Below are positions 37,815-49,441 of a DNA stretch of 64,000 nucleotides, in pieces (position 1 is the stretch's first letter; each line of letters begins with the position of its first letter). The stretch lies in NCBI RefSeq assembly GCF_001687625.2, contig NZ_CP016538.2:1084501-1148500 (forward strand), in the 5' to 3' direction. The translations under genes were made by a program, and so were the position numbers. Below the pieces are notes generated by a model. It saw only the letters and a list, made by a program, of their open reading frames with translations. It ran no database searches and was not told the origin of the DNA. The DNA is from Planococcus maritimus. Lineage in GTDB: Bacteria; Bacillota; Bacilli; Bacillales_A; Planococcaceae.

Positions 37815-38999
37815 ATGCTGCAGAAGATGACCATGAAAGACTTGGATTTGAAAGAAAAACGCGTATTTTGCCGTGTAGATTTCAACGTACCGATGGAAGA
37901 CGGAAAAGTAACCGATGACACGCGCATCCGTGCGGCGATACCGACAATTGAGTATTTGGTCGAACAAGGCGCAAAAGTGATCTTGGCAAGCCATCTCGGG
38001 CGTCCAAAAGGCCAAGTTAACGAAGACATGAGACTTGCTGCTGCAGGTGCACGCTTGTCCGAATTACTCGGCAGTGACGTGAAATGCCTAGAGGAATCTG
38101 TAGGGGAAACCGTAAAGCAAGAAATCGCTTCTCTGGACCCAGGCAGCATTCTATTGCTTGAAAATGTCCGTTTCCACGCGGGCGAAGAACAGAACGATCC
38201 AGAACTTGCCAAACAATTTGCGGCGCTTGCGGACGTGTTCGTCAATGATGCGTTTGGTGCAGCACACAGAGCCCATGCTTCAACGGCAGGGATTGCCGAA
38301 CATCTTCCAGCAGTCTCAGGCTTATTGCTTGAAAAAGAGCTGGATGTGCTTGGCAAAGCCTTATCAGAGCCGGACCGCCCGTTTACTGCTATTATCGGCG
38401 GTGCGAAAGTGAAAGACAAAATCGGCGTCATCGACCACTTGCTCGATGTGGTTGATAACTTGATCATTGGCGGCGGATTGTCGTATACCTTCCTCAAAGC
38501 GCTTGGCCACGAAATTGGCAATTCGCTTGTTGAAGAAGACAAGCTGGACCTTGCCAAATCGTTCATCGACAAAGCGAAAGAAAAAGGCGTGAAGTTTTAT
38601 CTGCCTATCGATGTGACAATTGCCAACGAATTCTCGAAAGACGCCGAGACCAATACGGCGAAAATTGAAGAAATTCCGTCTGATTGGATGGGACTCGACA
38701 TCGGGCCAGAAACAGCGAAGCTGTATGCCGATGTTATTAACGAGTCTAAGCTGATTATCTGGAACGGGCCAATGGGTGTATTTGAAATGGAAGCATTCGC
38801 AAACGGCACGAAATCGGTTGCCCAAGCAATGGCAGAAACAGCTGGCTACACGGTCATCGGTGGCGGCGATTCCGCAGCAGCCGTTGAGAAATTTCATGTG
38901 GCAGATAAGATGGACCATATTTCAACAGGCGGTGGAGCGTCGTTGGAATTCATGGAAGGCAAAGAGTTGCCAGGCGTTACCGCTTTAAGTAATAAATAA
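37815..38999 (+). CDS. pgk: Phosphoglycerate kinase
   Basis: Pgk transfers the acyl phosphate of 1,3-bisphosphoglycerate to ADP. At 394 aa it is full length. The N-terminal substrate motif [13 protein letters not shown], the ASHLGRPKG loop, [10 protein letters not shown] and the C-terminal [12 protein letters not shown] nucleotide region are present. ATG 37815 has AGGAGG at 7-nt spacing. It begins the pgk-tpiA-gpmI-eno run. Confidence 0.97.
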   Translation: MLQKMTMKDLDLKEKRVFCRVDFNVPMEDGKVTDDTRIRAAIPTIEYLVEQGAKVILASHLGRPKGQVNEDMRLAAAGARLSELLGSDVKCLEESVGETVKQEIASLDPGSILLLENVRFHAGEEQNDPELAKQFAALADVFVNDAFGAAHRAHASTAGIAEHLPAVSGLLLEKELDVLGKALSEPDRPFTAIIGGAKVKDKIGVIDHLLDVVDNLIIGGGLSYTFLKALGHEIGNSLVEEDKLDLAKSFIDKAKEKGVKFYLPIDVTIANEFSKDAETNTAKIEEIPSDWMGLDIGPETAKLYADVINESKLIIWNGPMGVFEMEAFANGTKSVAQAMAETAGYTVIGGGDSAAAVEKFHVADKMDHISTGGGASLEFMEGKELPGVTALSNK

Positions 39000-39012
39000 A
39001 GGGAGTGTTTTT

Positions 39013-39774
39013 GTGAGAAAACCGATCATTGCAGGAAACTGGAAAATGTATAAAACAGCATCACAAGCAAAAGAATTTGTGGAACAAGTAAACGGCTTGG
39101 TCCCAGATGCAGACAAACTAGATTCTGTTATTTGTGCTCCAGCTCTATATTTGACTCAATTAATCGAAGCTGCTGAAAACAGCGCATTGAAAATTGGTGC
39201 ACAGACGATGCACGAAAAAGGCGAAGGTGCCTTTACCGGTGAAATCAGCCCTGTGCAATTAGCTGATATCGGCGCAGATTACGTTATTATCGGGCATTCC
39301 GAGCGTCGCCAGTATTTCAATGAAACCGATGAAACGGTCAATGCCAAAGTGAAATCAGCATTCTCACATCAATTGACACCAATTCTTTGTGTCGGTGAAA
39401 CCGACGAACAGCGTGAAGCGGGCCAAATGGAAAGCATCGTGGAAGCGCAAGTCGAAAAAGCGGTAGAAGGTTTGACTGATGCACAAATCGCAGAATTGGT
39501 CGTTGCCTATGAGCCAATCTGGGCAATCGGAACTGGCAAAACAGCAACAGCTGAAGATGCCAATGAAGCTTGTGGCATTGTCCGCAAGAAAATCGCTTCT
39601 CTTTACAGCGAAGACACGGCTGAAAAAGTGCGCGTCCAGTACGGCGGAAGCGTAAAGCCTGCCAATATCCAGGAATTGCTTTCCATGGAGCATATCGACG
39701 GCGCGTTAGTCGGCGGCGCAAGCTTGGAAACGGAATCGTTCGTCAAGCTGTTGGAGGCGGGTTCACATGCGTAA
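39013..39774 (+). CDS. tpiA: Triosephosphate isomerase
   Basis: TpiA interconverts dihydroxyacetone phosphate and glyceraldehyde-3-phosphate. The 253-aa TIM barrel has GNWKMYK at the N-terminus, [11 protein letters not shown] with the catalytic His, and [12 protein letters not shown] with the catalytic Glu. It starts at GTG 39013 after GGGAG. It overlaps gpmI by 8 bp. Confidence 0.97.
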   Translation: MRKPIIAGNWKMYKTASQAKEFVEQVNGLVPDADKLDSVICAPALYLTQLIEAAENSALKIGAQTMHEKGEGAFTGEISPVQLADIGADYVIIGHSERRQYFNETDETVNAKVKSAFSHQLTPILCVGETDEQREAGQMESIVEAQVEKAVEGLTDAQIAELVVAYEPIWAIGTGKTATAEDANEACGIVRKKIASLYSEDTAEKVRVQYGGSVKPANIQELLSMEHIDGALVGGASLETESFVKLLEAGSHA

Positions 39775-41299
39775 AACGGCCAATCCGGCTGCCTTGATCA
39801 TCCTTGATGGTTTTGGCTGCCGCGAAGAAACCGCTGGAAATGCAGTTGCCCAAGCGAATAAACCGAATTTCGACAGACTTTGGAACGACTATCCGCATGA
39901 ATTATTGACGGCTTCAGGCGAAGCGGTCGGTTTACCAGACGGGCAAATGGGCAATTCCGAAGTCGGTCATTTGAACATCGGTGCAGGACGTATCGTTTAC
40001 CAAAACTTGACGCGTATCCATAAGTCGATCAAAGACGGCGATTTCTTTGAAAATGCCGCGTTTTTGGATGCAGTTATGAACGCGAAAGACAATGGTAAAG
40101 CTTTGCATGTCATGGGCTTGTTAAGCGACGGGGGCGTTCATAGTCATTATGAGCACCTCTTCGCGTTATTGCGCCTTGCAAAACAGCAAGGATTGAGCGA
40201 AGTCTATGTACACGGATTTTTGGACGGCCGCGATGTGGGACCGAAAACCGCTCTTGGTTATATAGAAGAAACCGAAAAGCATATGCAAGAAATCGGCATC
40301 GGGCGTTTTGCTTCGATCAGCGGCCGCTATTATGCGATGGACCGTGATAAGCGCTGGGAACGCGTAGAGCTCGCTTACCGTGCGATGGTTGACGGAACTG
40401 GGCCAAGTGCCCGTTCAGCTGCAGCTGGTGTAGAGGCATCGTATGCAGAAGGAATTGTGGATGAGTTTGTTATGCCGTTTACGGTTACAAAAGAAGGGGA
40501 AGCGCCTGCTGTCATTGAGTCAGGCGACTCCATCATCTTCTTCAATTTCCGTCCAGACCGTGCCATCCAATTGACTAGCGTATTGACACGTTCTGATTTC
40601 GATCAGTTCCAACCGAGCTCAAAGCATCCGACAGACTTGGTGTTTATCAGCTTCACGACGTACAGTGAAGAACTGGAGACCCGTATTGCTTATGGCAACG
40701 TCAATCTAGTCAATACTATCGGTGAAGTATTATCGGCGAACGGCATGACGCAATTGCGCATTGCCGAAACCGAAAAATACCCGCATGTGACCTTCTTCAT
40801 GAGCGGTGGCCGAGAAGAAGTGTTCCCTGGGGAAGACCGCATTCTCGTGTCGTCACCGAAAGTGGCGACTTATGACCTGCAGCCGGAAATGAGCGCGTAT
40901 GAAGTGACGGACCGCCTCGTTGAACAAATCGATGCAGGCGCACACGATGCGATCATTCTAAACTTCGCCAATCCAGATATGGTCGGCCATAGTGGCATGC
41001 TGGAGCCGACGATCAAAGCTGTCGAAGTTGTCGATGAATGTCTCGGGCGCATTGTTGAAGCCTTGCACCGTCAAGGCGGTTCGGCGCTGATTACAGCCGA
41101 CCACGGCAATGCAGACGAAGTGTTGACAGAGGACGGTTCGCCGATGACGGCACATACGACCAATCGTGTGCCGGTGATTTTGACGAAACAAGGCGAAACC
41201 TTGCGAAGCGGCGGAATTCTAGCGGACCTCGCACCGACCATTCTCAAACTGCTTGATGTCGAGCAGCCGGAAGAGATGACTGGAAAGCCGTTGTACTAA
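39767..41299 (+). CDS. gpmI: 2,3-bisphosphoglycerate-independent phosphoglycerate mutase
   Basis: GpmI interconverts 3- and 2-phosphoglycerate using two Mn ions and a phosphoserine intermediate. The 510-aa enzyme has the metal site ILDGFG, nucleophile Ser in [14 protein letters not shown], and the late metal motifs [12 protein letters not shown] and [10 protein letters not shown]. It is coupled to tpiA by an 8-bp overlap. Confidence 0.97.
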   Translation: MRKTANPAALIILDGFGCREETAGNAVAQANKPNFDRLWNDYPHELLTASGEAVGLPDGQMGNSEVGHLNIGAGRIVYQNLTRIHKSIKDGDFFENAAFLDAVMNAKDNGKALHVMGLLSDGGVHSHYEHLFALLRLAKQQGLSEVYVHGFLDGRDVGPKTALGYIEETEKHMQEIGIGRFASISGRYYAMDRDKRWERVELAYRAMVDGTGPSARSAAAGVEASYAEGIVDEFVMPFTVTKEGEAPAVIESGDSIIFFNFRPDRAIQLTSVLTRSDFDQFQPSSKHPTDLVFISFTTYSEELETRIAYGNVNLVNTIGEVLSANGMTQLRIAETEKYPHVTFFMSGGREEVFPGEDRILVSSPKVATYDLQPEMSAYEVTDRLVEQIDAGAHDAIILNFANPDMVGHSGMLEPTIKAVEVVDECLGRIVEALHRQGGSALITADHGNADEVLTEDGSPMTAHTTNRVPVILTKQGETLRSGGILADLAPTILKLLDVEQPEEMTGKPLY

Positions 41300-41345
41300 A
41301 AAAAATAAAATCTGTACATTTCGAATTACTTATAAACGAAATTGA

Positions 41346-42671
<1,326 letters not shown>

Positions 42672-42688
42672 TAGCCAATAAGCGAGGA

Positions 42689-42722
42689 AGAGCTGCCGGA
42701 GATTTTTTCCGGCAGCTTTTCT
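42689..42722 (+). terminator. Terminator of the glycolytic operon
   Basis: AGCTGCCGGA / TCCGGCAGCT stem with a T-rich loop and a TTTT tail. Confidence 0.88.
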
Positions 42723-42745
42723 GTTAGAATGTGTGAGGAATATAG

Positions 42746-42923
42746 AGGCTGCGTTCCAGGGGACGCTTTCCGCGGAGTGGGCATCGAGCCTCCTCGGCTT
42801 GCTCCACTTTCGCTATGCTCAAGCGTCGCAAATGAATGAACTCAGCGAAGCTTCGCTCATTCATTCCCTGCGGGGTCTCTCAAACCCACTTTTTCCGCAG
42901 GAGTCGCCCCTTACACTCCGCCT
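42746..42923 (+). repeat. Dispersed palindromic element, copy A (long type, about 178 bp)
   Basis: Blocks in order: ACGCTTTCCGCGGA, GAGCCTCCTCGG, GCGTCGCAAATGAA, CTGCGGGGTCTC, TTTTCCGCAGGAGTCGCC. The ends are imperfect inverted repeats (AGGC...AGGGGACGCTTTCCGCGGA versus AGGC...AGGGGCGACTCCTGCGGAA on the other strand). An internal hairpin AATGAATGA (42831-42839) / TCATTCATT (42857-42865) is present. TATAG flanks both sides (42741-42745 and 42923-42927). It lies between the eno terminator and secG. Confidence 0.85.
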
Positions 42924-42927
42924 ATAG

Positions 42928-43145
42928 GATAGGTACTATAAAAAATCGTTTATAATTTCATTTGTGATGCTTGAACTTAGTAAGAGCTGAATAAAACTTT
43001 TGTAGCGATTTTGTGGAGTGACGTCAAAATGAAATCTTGTTCTACTCTTTACTAAGAAAGCAAATGCTACTCATCAAGAGATTTTAAAAAAGAGTGAACA
43101 AGAAAATATTGAAATGGTCTAAACTATTTGTATTTTTTAGGGGCT
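42928..43145. other. Non-coding stretch upstream of secG
   Basis: About 220 bp of AT-rich sequence with no complete gene. A frame open from 43033 to 43122 without a start codon reads as a hydrophilic tail (TKKANATHQEILKKSEQE...) and may be a gene remnant. No hairpin or binding site recognised. Confidence 0.5.
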
Positions 43146-43148
43146 CTA

Positions 43149-43177
43149 TTGCTTGAGGTTTCAATTTTTGGTAAACT
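43149..43177 (+). promoter_or_regulatory. Putative secG promoter
   Basis: TTGCTT (43149-43154), 17 nt, TAAACT (43172-43177). Confidence 0.5.
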
Positions 43178-43216
43178 AGAGTTTGTTGTGAAGGTTCTTT
43201 TCAGGAGGTGGTATTT

Positions 43217-43444
43217 ATGCATACATTGTTAATGACATTACTTCTTATCGTTTCGATCGCTTTGATTGTTGTCGTTCTATTGCAATCAGGGAAAAGTGCA
43301 GGCCTTTCAGGAGCCATCTCCGGTGGAGCAGAGCAACTTTTCGGCAAGCAAAAAGCCCGTGGGTTGGATCTTGTCCTTCATCGGGTGACGATCGTTCTTG
43401 CTGCCTTATTCTTTATTCTGGCTATCGCCGTAACGAAAGTATAA
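43217..43444 (+). CDS. secG: Preprotein translocase subunit SecG
   Basis: SecG is the small accessory subunit of the SecYEG channel. The 75-aa protein has two membrane helices (about 3-22 and 53-73) joined by a Gly/Ser-rich loop with the family motif [26 protein letters not shown] at 43208 overlaps the ribosome site (CAGGAGG, 43202-43208), so ATG 43217 is chosen. It precedes est-rnr-smpB as in B. subtilis but has its own terminator. Confidence 0.93.
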   Translation: MHTLLMTLLLIVSIALIVVVLLQSGKSAGLSGAISGGAEQLFGKQKARGLDLVLHRVTIVLAALFFILAIAVTKV

Positions 43445-43456
43445 TGTAGAGTACAC

Positions 43457-43490
43457 CGCCTGACCATTTAGTGGTTGGGCGTTTTCTTTT
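43457..43490 (+). terminator. Terminator of secG
   Basis: CGCCTGACCA / TGGTTGGGCG stem (two wobbles), 5-nt loop, then TTTTCTTTT. Confidence 0.75.
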
Positions 43491-43549
43491 AGGGAAAAAT
43501 GGGCACAAGCCTATATAATAGTAAGCAAATGTAGTTGGAGGGAAAGTTT

Positions 43550-44296
43550 ATGCGTATTTCACAACCAAAACCATTCTTCTTTGAGCAAGGGCCGCGTGCC
43601 GTTCTGCTATTGCACGGCTTTACCGGCAATTCTGCAGACGTCCGGATGCTTGGACGCTTCTTGGAAACGAAAGGTTATACGAGCATCGCGCCTCATTATG
43701 CGGGACATGGTGTAGCGCCTGAGAAATTGGTGGAAACGGGTCCTGAGGATTGGTGGCAAGATGTCGAAGAAGCTTATCAAACGCTGATCGATAAGGGCTA
43801 TCAGGAGATCGCAGTGGCTGGCTTGTCACTTGGCGGCGTATTCAGCTTGAAATTAGGGTATACAAAGCCTATGAAGGGTATCGTGACGATGTGTGCACCG
43901 ATGCATATGAAATCGACGGACCTAATGTATCAAGGGGTTTTGGACTATGCCCGGGAATACAAGAAATATGAAGGAAAAGATGATAAGCTTATCGAAGAAG
44001 AGATGAAGAAGTTCCAGGAAAAGCCGATGGAAACACTTGCAGCACTGCGCGAATTAATCGGTGAAGTACGGAATAATGTCGATCATGTCTATTCGCCACT
44101 TTTCGTCGTCCAAGGCTCACTTGACAAAGTCATTAACCCTGAGTCTGCCAACATCATTCACGACGAAGCGGAGTCGACTGACAAGCGCATTAAATGGTAC
44201 GAGAAATCGGGCCATGTTATCACGCTAGATCAGGAGAAAAAGCAATTGCATGAAGATATATACGAGTTTCTCGAATCGCTCGACTGGAGCGTGTGA
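43550..44296 (+). CDS. est: Carboxylesterase, Est30/YvaK type
   Basis: An alpha/beta hydrolase of 248 aa that cleaves short and medium chain esters. The oxyanion motif is LLLHGFTG and the nucleophile Ser93 is in GLSLGG. The acid lies in [12 protein letters not shown] and the catalytic His in [15 protein letters not shown]. This is very like the 247-aa Est30 of Geobacillus. An in-frame TTG at 43535 lies at the ribosome site (GGAGGGAAAG), so ATG 43550 is the start. It is followed directly by rnr. Confidence 0.9.
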   Translation: MRISQPKPFFFEQGPRAVLLLHGFTGNSADVRMLGRFLETKGYTSIAPHYAGHGVAPEKLVETGPEDWWQDVEEAYQTLIDKGYQEIAVAGLSLGGVFSLKLGYTKPMKGIVTMCAPMHMKSTDLMYQGVLDYAREYKKYEGKDDKLIEEEMKKFQEKPMETLAALRELIGEVRNNVDHVYSPLFVVQGSLDKVINPESANIIHDEAESTDKRIKWYEKSGHVITLDQEKKQLHEDIYEFLESLDWSV

Positions 44297-44322
44297 GACG
44301 GTCTCAAAAGGAGGAGTTAGGA

Positions 44323-46644
44323 TTGAGCAAGAATGAACAGTCATTGGATCAGCGGTTATTAGCCTTTATGCGCGATGATGCATACAAGCCACTAACCGTT
44401 ACAGAAATAGAAGAACAGTTCGGCTTTGAAGACGCCGATGAATTTAAAGAATTGGTAAAAACGCTCGTTAAGCTTGAAGAAAAAGGCGAATTGGTGCGCT
44501 CGCGTGCGAATCGCTACGGTGTGCCGGACCGCATGAACTTGATGCGCGGCAAATTCATCGGCCACGCCAAAGGCTTCGGCTTTTTTGCGCCCGAGGAAGC
44601 GGGCCTTGATGATGTCTTTATCCCACCGAATGAAGTAAACAGTGCGGTAAACGGCGATACGGTCATGATCCGCGTTTCCGAAGGATCGTCCGGAGACCGT
44701 CGTGAAGGATCGGTTATCCGCATCTTAGAACGCGGCACAACCAAAGTTGTCGGCACGTTCCAGGCGAACAAAGGCTTCGGCTTTGTCGTCACAGACGATA
44801 AAAAAATGAACATGGATATCTTTATCGCAAAAGGCGACACACTCGGTGCGGTCGATGGCCATAAAGTCGTCGTTGAAATCACGGGCTGGCCAGAAGGGCG
44901 TTTGTCCGCAACGGGCATGGTCACGCAAGTGCTCGGGCATAAAAACGACCCGGGCGTCGATATCTTGTCGATTATCCATAAATACGGCATCGAAGTCGAA
45001 TTCCCGCAAGATGTGTTGGACCAGGCAAATGCAGTGCCGGACCAAATCGATCCTGAAGACCTGAACGACCGCCGCGATTTGCGCGAGGAGCAAATTGTGA
45101 CGATCGACGGGGCGGATGCGAAAGATTTGGATGATGCCATTCAAGTCAAGAAGTTTGAAGATGGCACATATAAACTTGGCGTCCATATTGCAGACGTCAG
45201 CCATTACGTGACAGAAGGTTCTGCTATCGACCGTGAAGCTTACGACCGGGCGACCAGTATTTACTTGACGGACCGTGTTATCCCAATGATTCCGCACCGC
45301 TTGTCGAACGGAATCTGCTCTCTGAACCCACAAGTCGACCGCTTGACTTTATCTTGCGAAATGATTTTCAACGACAAAGGGGAAGTATTGTCACACGATA
45401 TTTTCCAGAGCGTCATCAACACGTCGGCCCGCATGACCTATACTGACGTCTATGAAATTCTTGAAAAAGACAATCAAGAACTAAAAGAACAATACGCTGA
45501 ACTAGTTCCAATGTTCGAATTGATGAAAGAACTTTCAGCTGTCTTGCATCAGCGCCGCATGACACGCGGAGCGATCGATTTTGACTTTAAAGAGTCCAAA
45601 GTAATCGTCGATGACGAAGGGTACCCGATTGATATCGTTGTTCGTGAGCGCACTGTTGCTGAGCGTTTGATCGAAGAATTTATGCTCGCAGCGAACGAAA
45701 CCGTCGCGGAGCATTTCCATCGCATGGATGTACCGTCTCTATACCGTATTCACGAAGAGCCAAAAACGGAAAAATTACAGCGCTTTTTCGAATTCATTAC
45801 TAATTTCGGTATTACCGTAAAAGGTTCTGGGGACGAAGTTTCTCCGAAAGCATTGCAAGAAATCATCGAATCTATCGCAGGCAAGCCTGAAGAGCCAGTT
45901 GTTTCGACAATGATGTTGCGCTCGATGCAGCAGGCAAAATACTCTTCAAATAGCCTTGGCCATTTTGGCTTGTCGACGGAATTCTACACGCATTTCACGT
46001 CACCGATCCGCCGCTATCCGGATTTGATCATCCATCGTCTGATTCGCACATATTTGATCGAAAAAGACTTGTCGAAAAAGACCATTCGCCATTGGGAAGC
46101 GGAAATGGATGATATCGCCACTCACACATCTGACCGGGAGAGACGGGCTGTGGAAGCGGAGCGCGATACGGATGCACTGAAGAAAACACAGTATATGGCA
46201 GATAAAGTCGGAGAAGAATTCGACGGCATCGTGTCATCTGTCACGAACTTCGGCATGTTTATTGAACTGCCGAATACCATCGAAGGATTGGTCCACGTGT
46301 CCAATTTAACAGATGATTATTATCAGTTTGATGACCGTCAGATGATCATGATGGGCGAACGTACGAAGCGCCAATTCCGCATCGGCGATGAAGTCAAAGT
46401 GCGCGTCATCGGTGTTAAACCGGAAGAATCGTCAATCGATTTCGAAATCGTCGGCATGACTCAAAATACGCGACGCAGCTCGCGCAAAGAAACCCCGAAA
46501 GTGATTCGCAGCGGCCGTAGCGGCGACAAGCCGAAAGACGGCAAGAAGCGCGGGCAGGGCAGCGACAAACGCAAGCCGAAGAATGACAAGAAAAAGTTTT
46601 ATGAAGGGGCTGCAAAACAACAGCAGCGCCGCAAGAAGAAATAA
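44323..46644 (+). CDS. rnr: Ribonuclease R
   Basis: RNase R is a 3'-5' exoribonuclease that degrades structured RNA and non-stop mRNA freed by trans-translation. The 773-aa protein has an N-terminal winged-helix-like segment and two cold-shock/OB domains ([24 protein letters not shown]). The RNB catalytic domain contains [12 protein letters not shown] with its metal-binding Asp residues. An S1 domain ([29 protein letters not shown], about 630-700) and a very basic tail end the protein. A GTG at 44293 overlaps the est stop but lacks a ribosome site. TTG 44323 has AGGAGG at 8-nt spacing. smpB and ssrA follow. Confidence 0.95.
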   Translation: MSKNEQSLDQRLLAFMRDDAYKPLTVTEIEEQFGFEDADEFKELVKTLVKLEEKGELVRSRANRYGVPDRMNLMRGKFIGHAKGFGFFAPEEAGLDDVFIPPNEVNSAVNGDTVMIRVSEGSSGDRREGSVIRILERGTTKVVGTFQANKGFGFVVTDDKKMNMDIFIAKGDTLGAVDGHKVVVEITGWPEGRLSATGMVTQVLGHKNDPGVDILSIIHKYGIEVEFPQDVLDQANAVPDQIDPEDLNDRRDLREEQIVTIDGADAKDLDDAIQVKKFEDGTYKLGVHIADVSHYVTEGSAIDREAYDRATSIYLTDRVIPMIPHRLSNGICSLNPQVDRLTLSCEMIFNDKGEVLSHDIFQSVINTSARMTYTDVYEILEKDNQELKEQYAELVPMFELMKELSAVLHQRRMTRGAIDFDFKESKVIVDDEGYPIDIVVRERTVAERLIEEFMLAANETVAEHFHRMDVPSLYRIHEEPKTEKLQRFFEFITNFGITVKGSGDEVSPKALQEIIESIAGKPEEPVVSTMMLRSMQQAKYSSNSLGHFGLSTEFYTHFTSPIRRYPDLIIHRLIRTYLIEKDLSKKTIRHWEAEMDDIATHTSDRERRAVEAERDTDALKKTQYMADKVGEEFDGIVSSVTNFGMFIELPNTIEGLVHVSNLTDDYYQFDDRQMIMMGERTKRQFRIGDEVKVRVIGVKPEESSIDFEIVGMTQNTRRSSRKETPKVIRSGRSGDKPKDGKKRGQGSDKRKPKNDKKKFYEGAAKQQQRRKKK

Positions 46645-46668
46645 AAAAGCGGCCACGTGCCGCTTTTT
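46644..46668. terminator. Hairpin between rnr and smpB
   Basis: AAAAAGCGGC / GCCGCTTTTT 10-bp stem with a 5-nt loop. It may partly terminate rnr transcription or protect the mRNA end. Confidence 0.8.
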
Positions 46669-46691
46669 CCAACAGTTTGAGGTGAATAGAT

Positions 46692-47156
46692 ATGGCCAAA
46701 GGAGAAGGCAAAGTAATTGCCCAGAATAAAAAAGCGGGATTTGATTTCGCGATCGAAGAAACGATCGAAGCGGGGATTGTGCTACTTGGCACGGAGATTA
46801 AATCCGCCCGTAACGGCAAAGTGCAGATCAAAGATGCATTCGTCCGCATCCGAAACGGCGAAGCTTGGATTTCCAATATGCACATCTCGCCGTATGAGCA
46901 AGGCAACCAGTTTAACCATGACCCGTTGCGCTCGCGCAAGCTCTTGCTCCACAAAAAGCAGATCAACGAACTGGTCGGCAAATCGAAAGTCGACGGTGCG
47001 GCAATCGTCCCGCTCAAGATGTACTTGAAGGACGGATATGCCAAAGTGCTGCTCGGCGTCGGTAAAGGGAAGAAGAAATACGACAAGCGCGAAGACTTGA
47101 AGAAGAAAGATGCGAAGCGGGCAATCGACCGCGCGCTCAAAGAGAGAAGCCGTTAA
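46692..47156 (+). CDS. smpB: SsrA-binding protein SmpB
   Basis: SmpB binds tmRNA and brings it to stalled ribosomes. The 154-aa beta-barrel protein has the conserved [29 protein letters not shown] start, [15 protein letters not shown], and a basic C-terminal tail ([23 protein letters not shown]) that reads the empty mRNA channel. ATG has GAGGTG upstream. Its partner ssrA lies 80 bp downstream. Confidence 0.96.
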   Translation: MAKGEGKVIAQNKKAGFDFAIEETIEAGIVLLGTEIKSARNGKVQIKDAFVRIRNGEAWISNMHISPYEQGNQFNHDPLRSRKLLLHKKQINELVGKSKVDGAAIVPLKMYLKDGYAKVLLGVGKGKKKYDKREDLKKKDAKRAIDRALKERSR

Positions 47157-47158
47157 AC

Positions 47159-47187
47159 TTGAACTCTGACCTGTTTTGTCCTATACT
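47159..47187 (+). promoter_or_regulatory. Promoter of ssrA
   Basis: TTGAAC (47159-47164), 17 nt, TATACT (47182-47187). Confidence 0.8.
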
Positions 47188-47235
47188 GGTAACAGTACAC
47201 CGAAGCTAAACCACTTCCGTGTTCTCTTTTAATGA

Positions 47236-47587
47236 GGGGACGTTACGGATTCGACAGGGATGGTTCGAGCTTGGGTTGCGCGTCGGAGGATCGGCTCCGT
47301 CATCAACGTAACTTATAACAACTGGCAAAACTAACAACAACCTAGCATTCGCAGCGTAAGCTCGGATCTGCTTTATGTAACCATCGCCCATGTGGCTGCA
47401 TAGAGCTCACTTTTAGTGGGATACGGCAGTCAGTGCCGTTTGAGCTGACTGCAAGAGATTCTCGAACTAGCCCTCATGACGCCTGCTTGTCGGCAGATTG
47501 AGCGGCGAAACTCCAATAGATAAGCTACACGCGTAGATGCTCAAGTAACGGAGTCTCTGGACGCGGGTTCGACTCCCGCCGTCTCCA
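47236..47587 (+). ncRNA. ssrA: Transfer-messenger RNA (tmRNA)
   Basis: tmRNA rescues ribosomes stalled on broken mRNA and tags the nascent chain for ClpXP and other proteases. The 5' end GGGGACGTTACGGATTCGAC and 3' end GGTTCGACTCCCGCCGTCTCCA form the tRNA-like domain. The tag frame begins at GGC 47324 and stops at TAA 47357. It reads GKTNNNLAFAA, so the tag with the charged Ala is AGKTNNNLAFAA, shorter than the B. subtilis tag as I recall it. CCA is not encoded. Pseudoknot-like pairs follow the tag. Confidence 0.96.
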
Positions 47588-47609
47588 TAGAATTTTATGG
47601 AGTTGAAGA

Positions 47610-47648
47610 AACGCCAAAATCCTTTGTTAAGGGTTTTGGCGTTTTTTG
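47610..47648 (+). terminator. Terminator of ssrA
   Basis: AACGCCAAAATCC / GGGTTTTGGCGTT stem with a run of T. Confidence 0.9.
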
Positions 47649-47660
47649 TTGTCTTTAAAA

Positions 47661-47856
47661 CGGCTGAGTTCCGTTTCGGGAGACGCTTTCCGCGGACGAG
47701 GTGCTGAGCCTCCTCGTCATTATAAAATTGCTCCCACATCTGCAAGCAGATGCGTCGCAAATGAAAGAACTCAGCTATGCTTCGTTCTTTCATTTCCTGC
47801 GGGGTCTCATCACTCCGTTTTTCCGAAGGAGTCGCCGCCTGCACTTCACGCAGCTG
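47661..47856 (+). repeat. Dispersed palindromic element, copy B (long type, about 196 bp)
   Basis: Same block order as copy A: AGACGCTTTCCGCGGA, GAGCCTCCTCGT, GCGTCGCAAATGAA, CTGCGGGGTCTC, TTTTTCCGAAGGAGTCGCC. The ends are imperfect inverted repeats (CGGCTG... / CAGCTG...). The internal hairpin AAATGAAAGAAC (47759-47770) / GTTCTTTCATTT (47784-47795) is a perfect 12-bp stem whose sequence differs from that of copy A. It lies between the ssrA terminator and the aldehyde dehydrogenase terminator. Confidence 0.85.
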
Positions 47857-47900
47857 TTATTGAAAGATCACAATCTGTATTAAGATTTTCTATCGCCATC

Positions 47901-47941
47901 TAAAAAAACCGGCAGCTCCATTACAGGAGCTGCCGGTTTCG
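47901..47941 (-). terminator. Terminator of the aldehyde dehydrogenase gene
   Basis: AAACCGGCAGCTCC / GGAGCTGCCGGTTT 14-bp stem with a 6-nt loop. The T run is on the minus strand. Confidence 0.92.
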
Positions 47942-47945
47942 CATA

Positions 47946-49418
47946 TTATTTCTTCGTATTATCCACAAATGCCCCGTACTGTCTGCGCTGATGTTGCACG
48001 GACAGCCATTTCAAGGTAGTGAATTCCTCGAGCACCCATTCGCCGTTAAAGCGGCCGAGGCCGGAGTCTTTTTCGCCACCGAATGGCATGTGCGCTTCGT
48101 CGTTGACCGATTGGTCGTTGACGTGGATCATGCCAGTCTCGATTTGGTGGGCGATATTCGTACCGTGTTCGATATTCGCTGAATGCACAGCACCACTTAA
48201 ACCGAACGGATATTTATTGGCCTGTTCGATGACTTCTTCATCGCTTTCAAACGGGATGAGAATCGCGACAGGTCCGAAGATCTCGTTCTCTGCAAGCGGC
48301 ATGTCGTTTGTAACGCCAGTCAAGACGGTCGGCTGGAGGACATTGCCGTCTGCTTTGCCGCCGAGGCGGATTTTCGCGCCTTGCTCGACCGTCGCATCGA
48401 TGTCTTTTAGGATGCGGTCGACTTGGTCGCGGTTGATGAGCGGACCGACTTGTGTATCGTCTTCCGCAGGATTGCCGTATTTCAAGTTGCCAGCGCGTTC
48501 AATGAACTGCTCGGCAAATTCGTCGTAAATGTCTTTATGGACAAAGATGCGGTTGATCGACATGCAGATCTGTCCTTGATGATAAAATTTGCCGAATAGG
48601 GCAGAATCGACAGCCTGGTCGATGTCGGCATCGTTCAACACGATAAAGTTGTTGTTGCCGCCAAGTTCTAAAGCGGTTTTCTTCAATGCGCCACCAGCTA
48701 ATTCTCCGATGTGTTTACCAACAGGTGTTGAGCCCGTGAATGAGATCAAACGCGGTGTCGGGTGGGTAACGATATCATCGCCGATTTCAGAACCTCGGCC
48801 AACGACAACGTTTAATAGTCCTTTAGGCAAGCCAGCTGCTTCAAATAGGCTCGCAAACAGGAGGCCGCCAGTTACTGGCGTATCGGTTGCCGGCTTGATG
48901 ACGACAGCATTGCCAGTGGCAAGTGCGGGTGCAATCGAGCGGACCGCCAAATGGAACGGGAAGTTCCACGGGCTGATGATGCCGATGACGCCAAGCGGGT
49001 TACGGTAGACGCGGTTTTCTTTACCCGGTTGTTGGGAAGGCATGATTTTGCCTTCCATGCGGAATGGGAAAGTTGCCGCTTCTTTTAAGATGTTCATGGA
49101 AGCGCCGAATTCGACGGTCGCTTTGATCTTCGTGCTGCCGGCTTCTTTGATAAGCCATTCGATGATCAATTCTTTGTTTTCTTTCATGACTTCGATGGCT
49201 TTTTCCATGACCGCTTGTTTCGCTTGCGGCAATTCCTTCGCCCATTCGAGTTGTGCGGTTTCTGCTGCTTTGTAAGCAGCATCCAAATCGTTCTTATCGG
49301 CTGCTTGAGTCGTAACCAGTTCTTCACCGGTGAACGGGTTGGTATTTTTCATTTGGCTATCGCTGGACCCTGTTGTCCATTCGCCATTTATAAAAATCTT
49401 GGAAAAATCGGTTTTCAT
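47946..49418 (-). CDS. Aldehyde dehydrogenase family protein
   Basis: A 490-aa NAD(P)-dependent enzyme oxidising an aldehyde to the acid. The Rossmann segment WNFPFHLAVRSIAPALATGNAVVIKPA is followed by FTGSTPVGKHIG. Catalytic Glu251 lies in LELGG and Cys285 in HQGQICMS. An ATG at 49433 is in frame, but GGAG on the coding strand lies 9 nt before ATG 49418, which gives a typical N-terminus (KIFINGEWTTG). The closest match by memory is the benzaldehyde/vanillin dehydrogenase group (B. subtilis YfmT/AldY); the substrate is uncertain. It is probably co-transcribed with the SDR gene upstream. Confidence 0.88.
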   Translation of the reverse strand: MKTDFSKIFINGEWTTGSSDSQMKNTNPFTGEELVTTQAADKNDLDAAYKAAETAQLEWAKELPQAKQAVMEKAIEVMKENKELIIEWLIKEAGSTKIKATVEFGASMNILKEAATFPFRMEGKIMPSQQPGKENRVYRNPLGVIGIISPWNFPFHLAVRSIAPALATGNAVVIKPATDTPVTGGLLFASLFEAAGLPKGLLNVVVGRGSEIGDDIVTHPTPRLISFTGSTPVGKHIGELAGGALKKTALELGGNNNFIVLNDADIDQAVDSALFGKFYHQGQICMSINRIFVHKDIYDEFAEQFIERAGNLKYGNPAEDDTQVGPLINRDQVDRILKDIDATVEQGAKIRLGGKADGNVLQPTVLTGVTNDMPLAENEIFGPVAILIPFESDEEVIEQANKYPFGLSGAVHSANIEHGTNIAHQIETGMIHVNDQSVNDEAHMPFGGEKDSGLGRFNGEWVLEEFTTLKWLSVQHQRRQYGAFVDNTKK

Positions 49419-49441
49419 TTGAATCGTCTCCATTCTATTTC

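Noticed and set aside
42733-42927. A 64-aa frame over element A as a gene.
   Set aside because: It is the palindromic repeat read in frame; no protein-like composition and no ribosome site.
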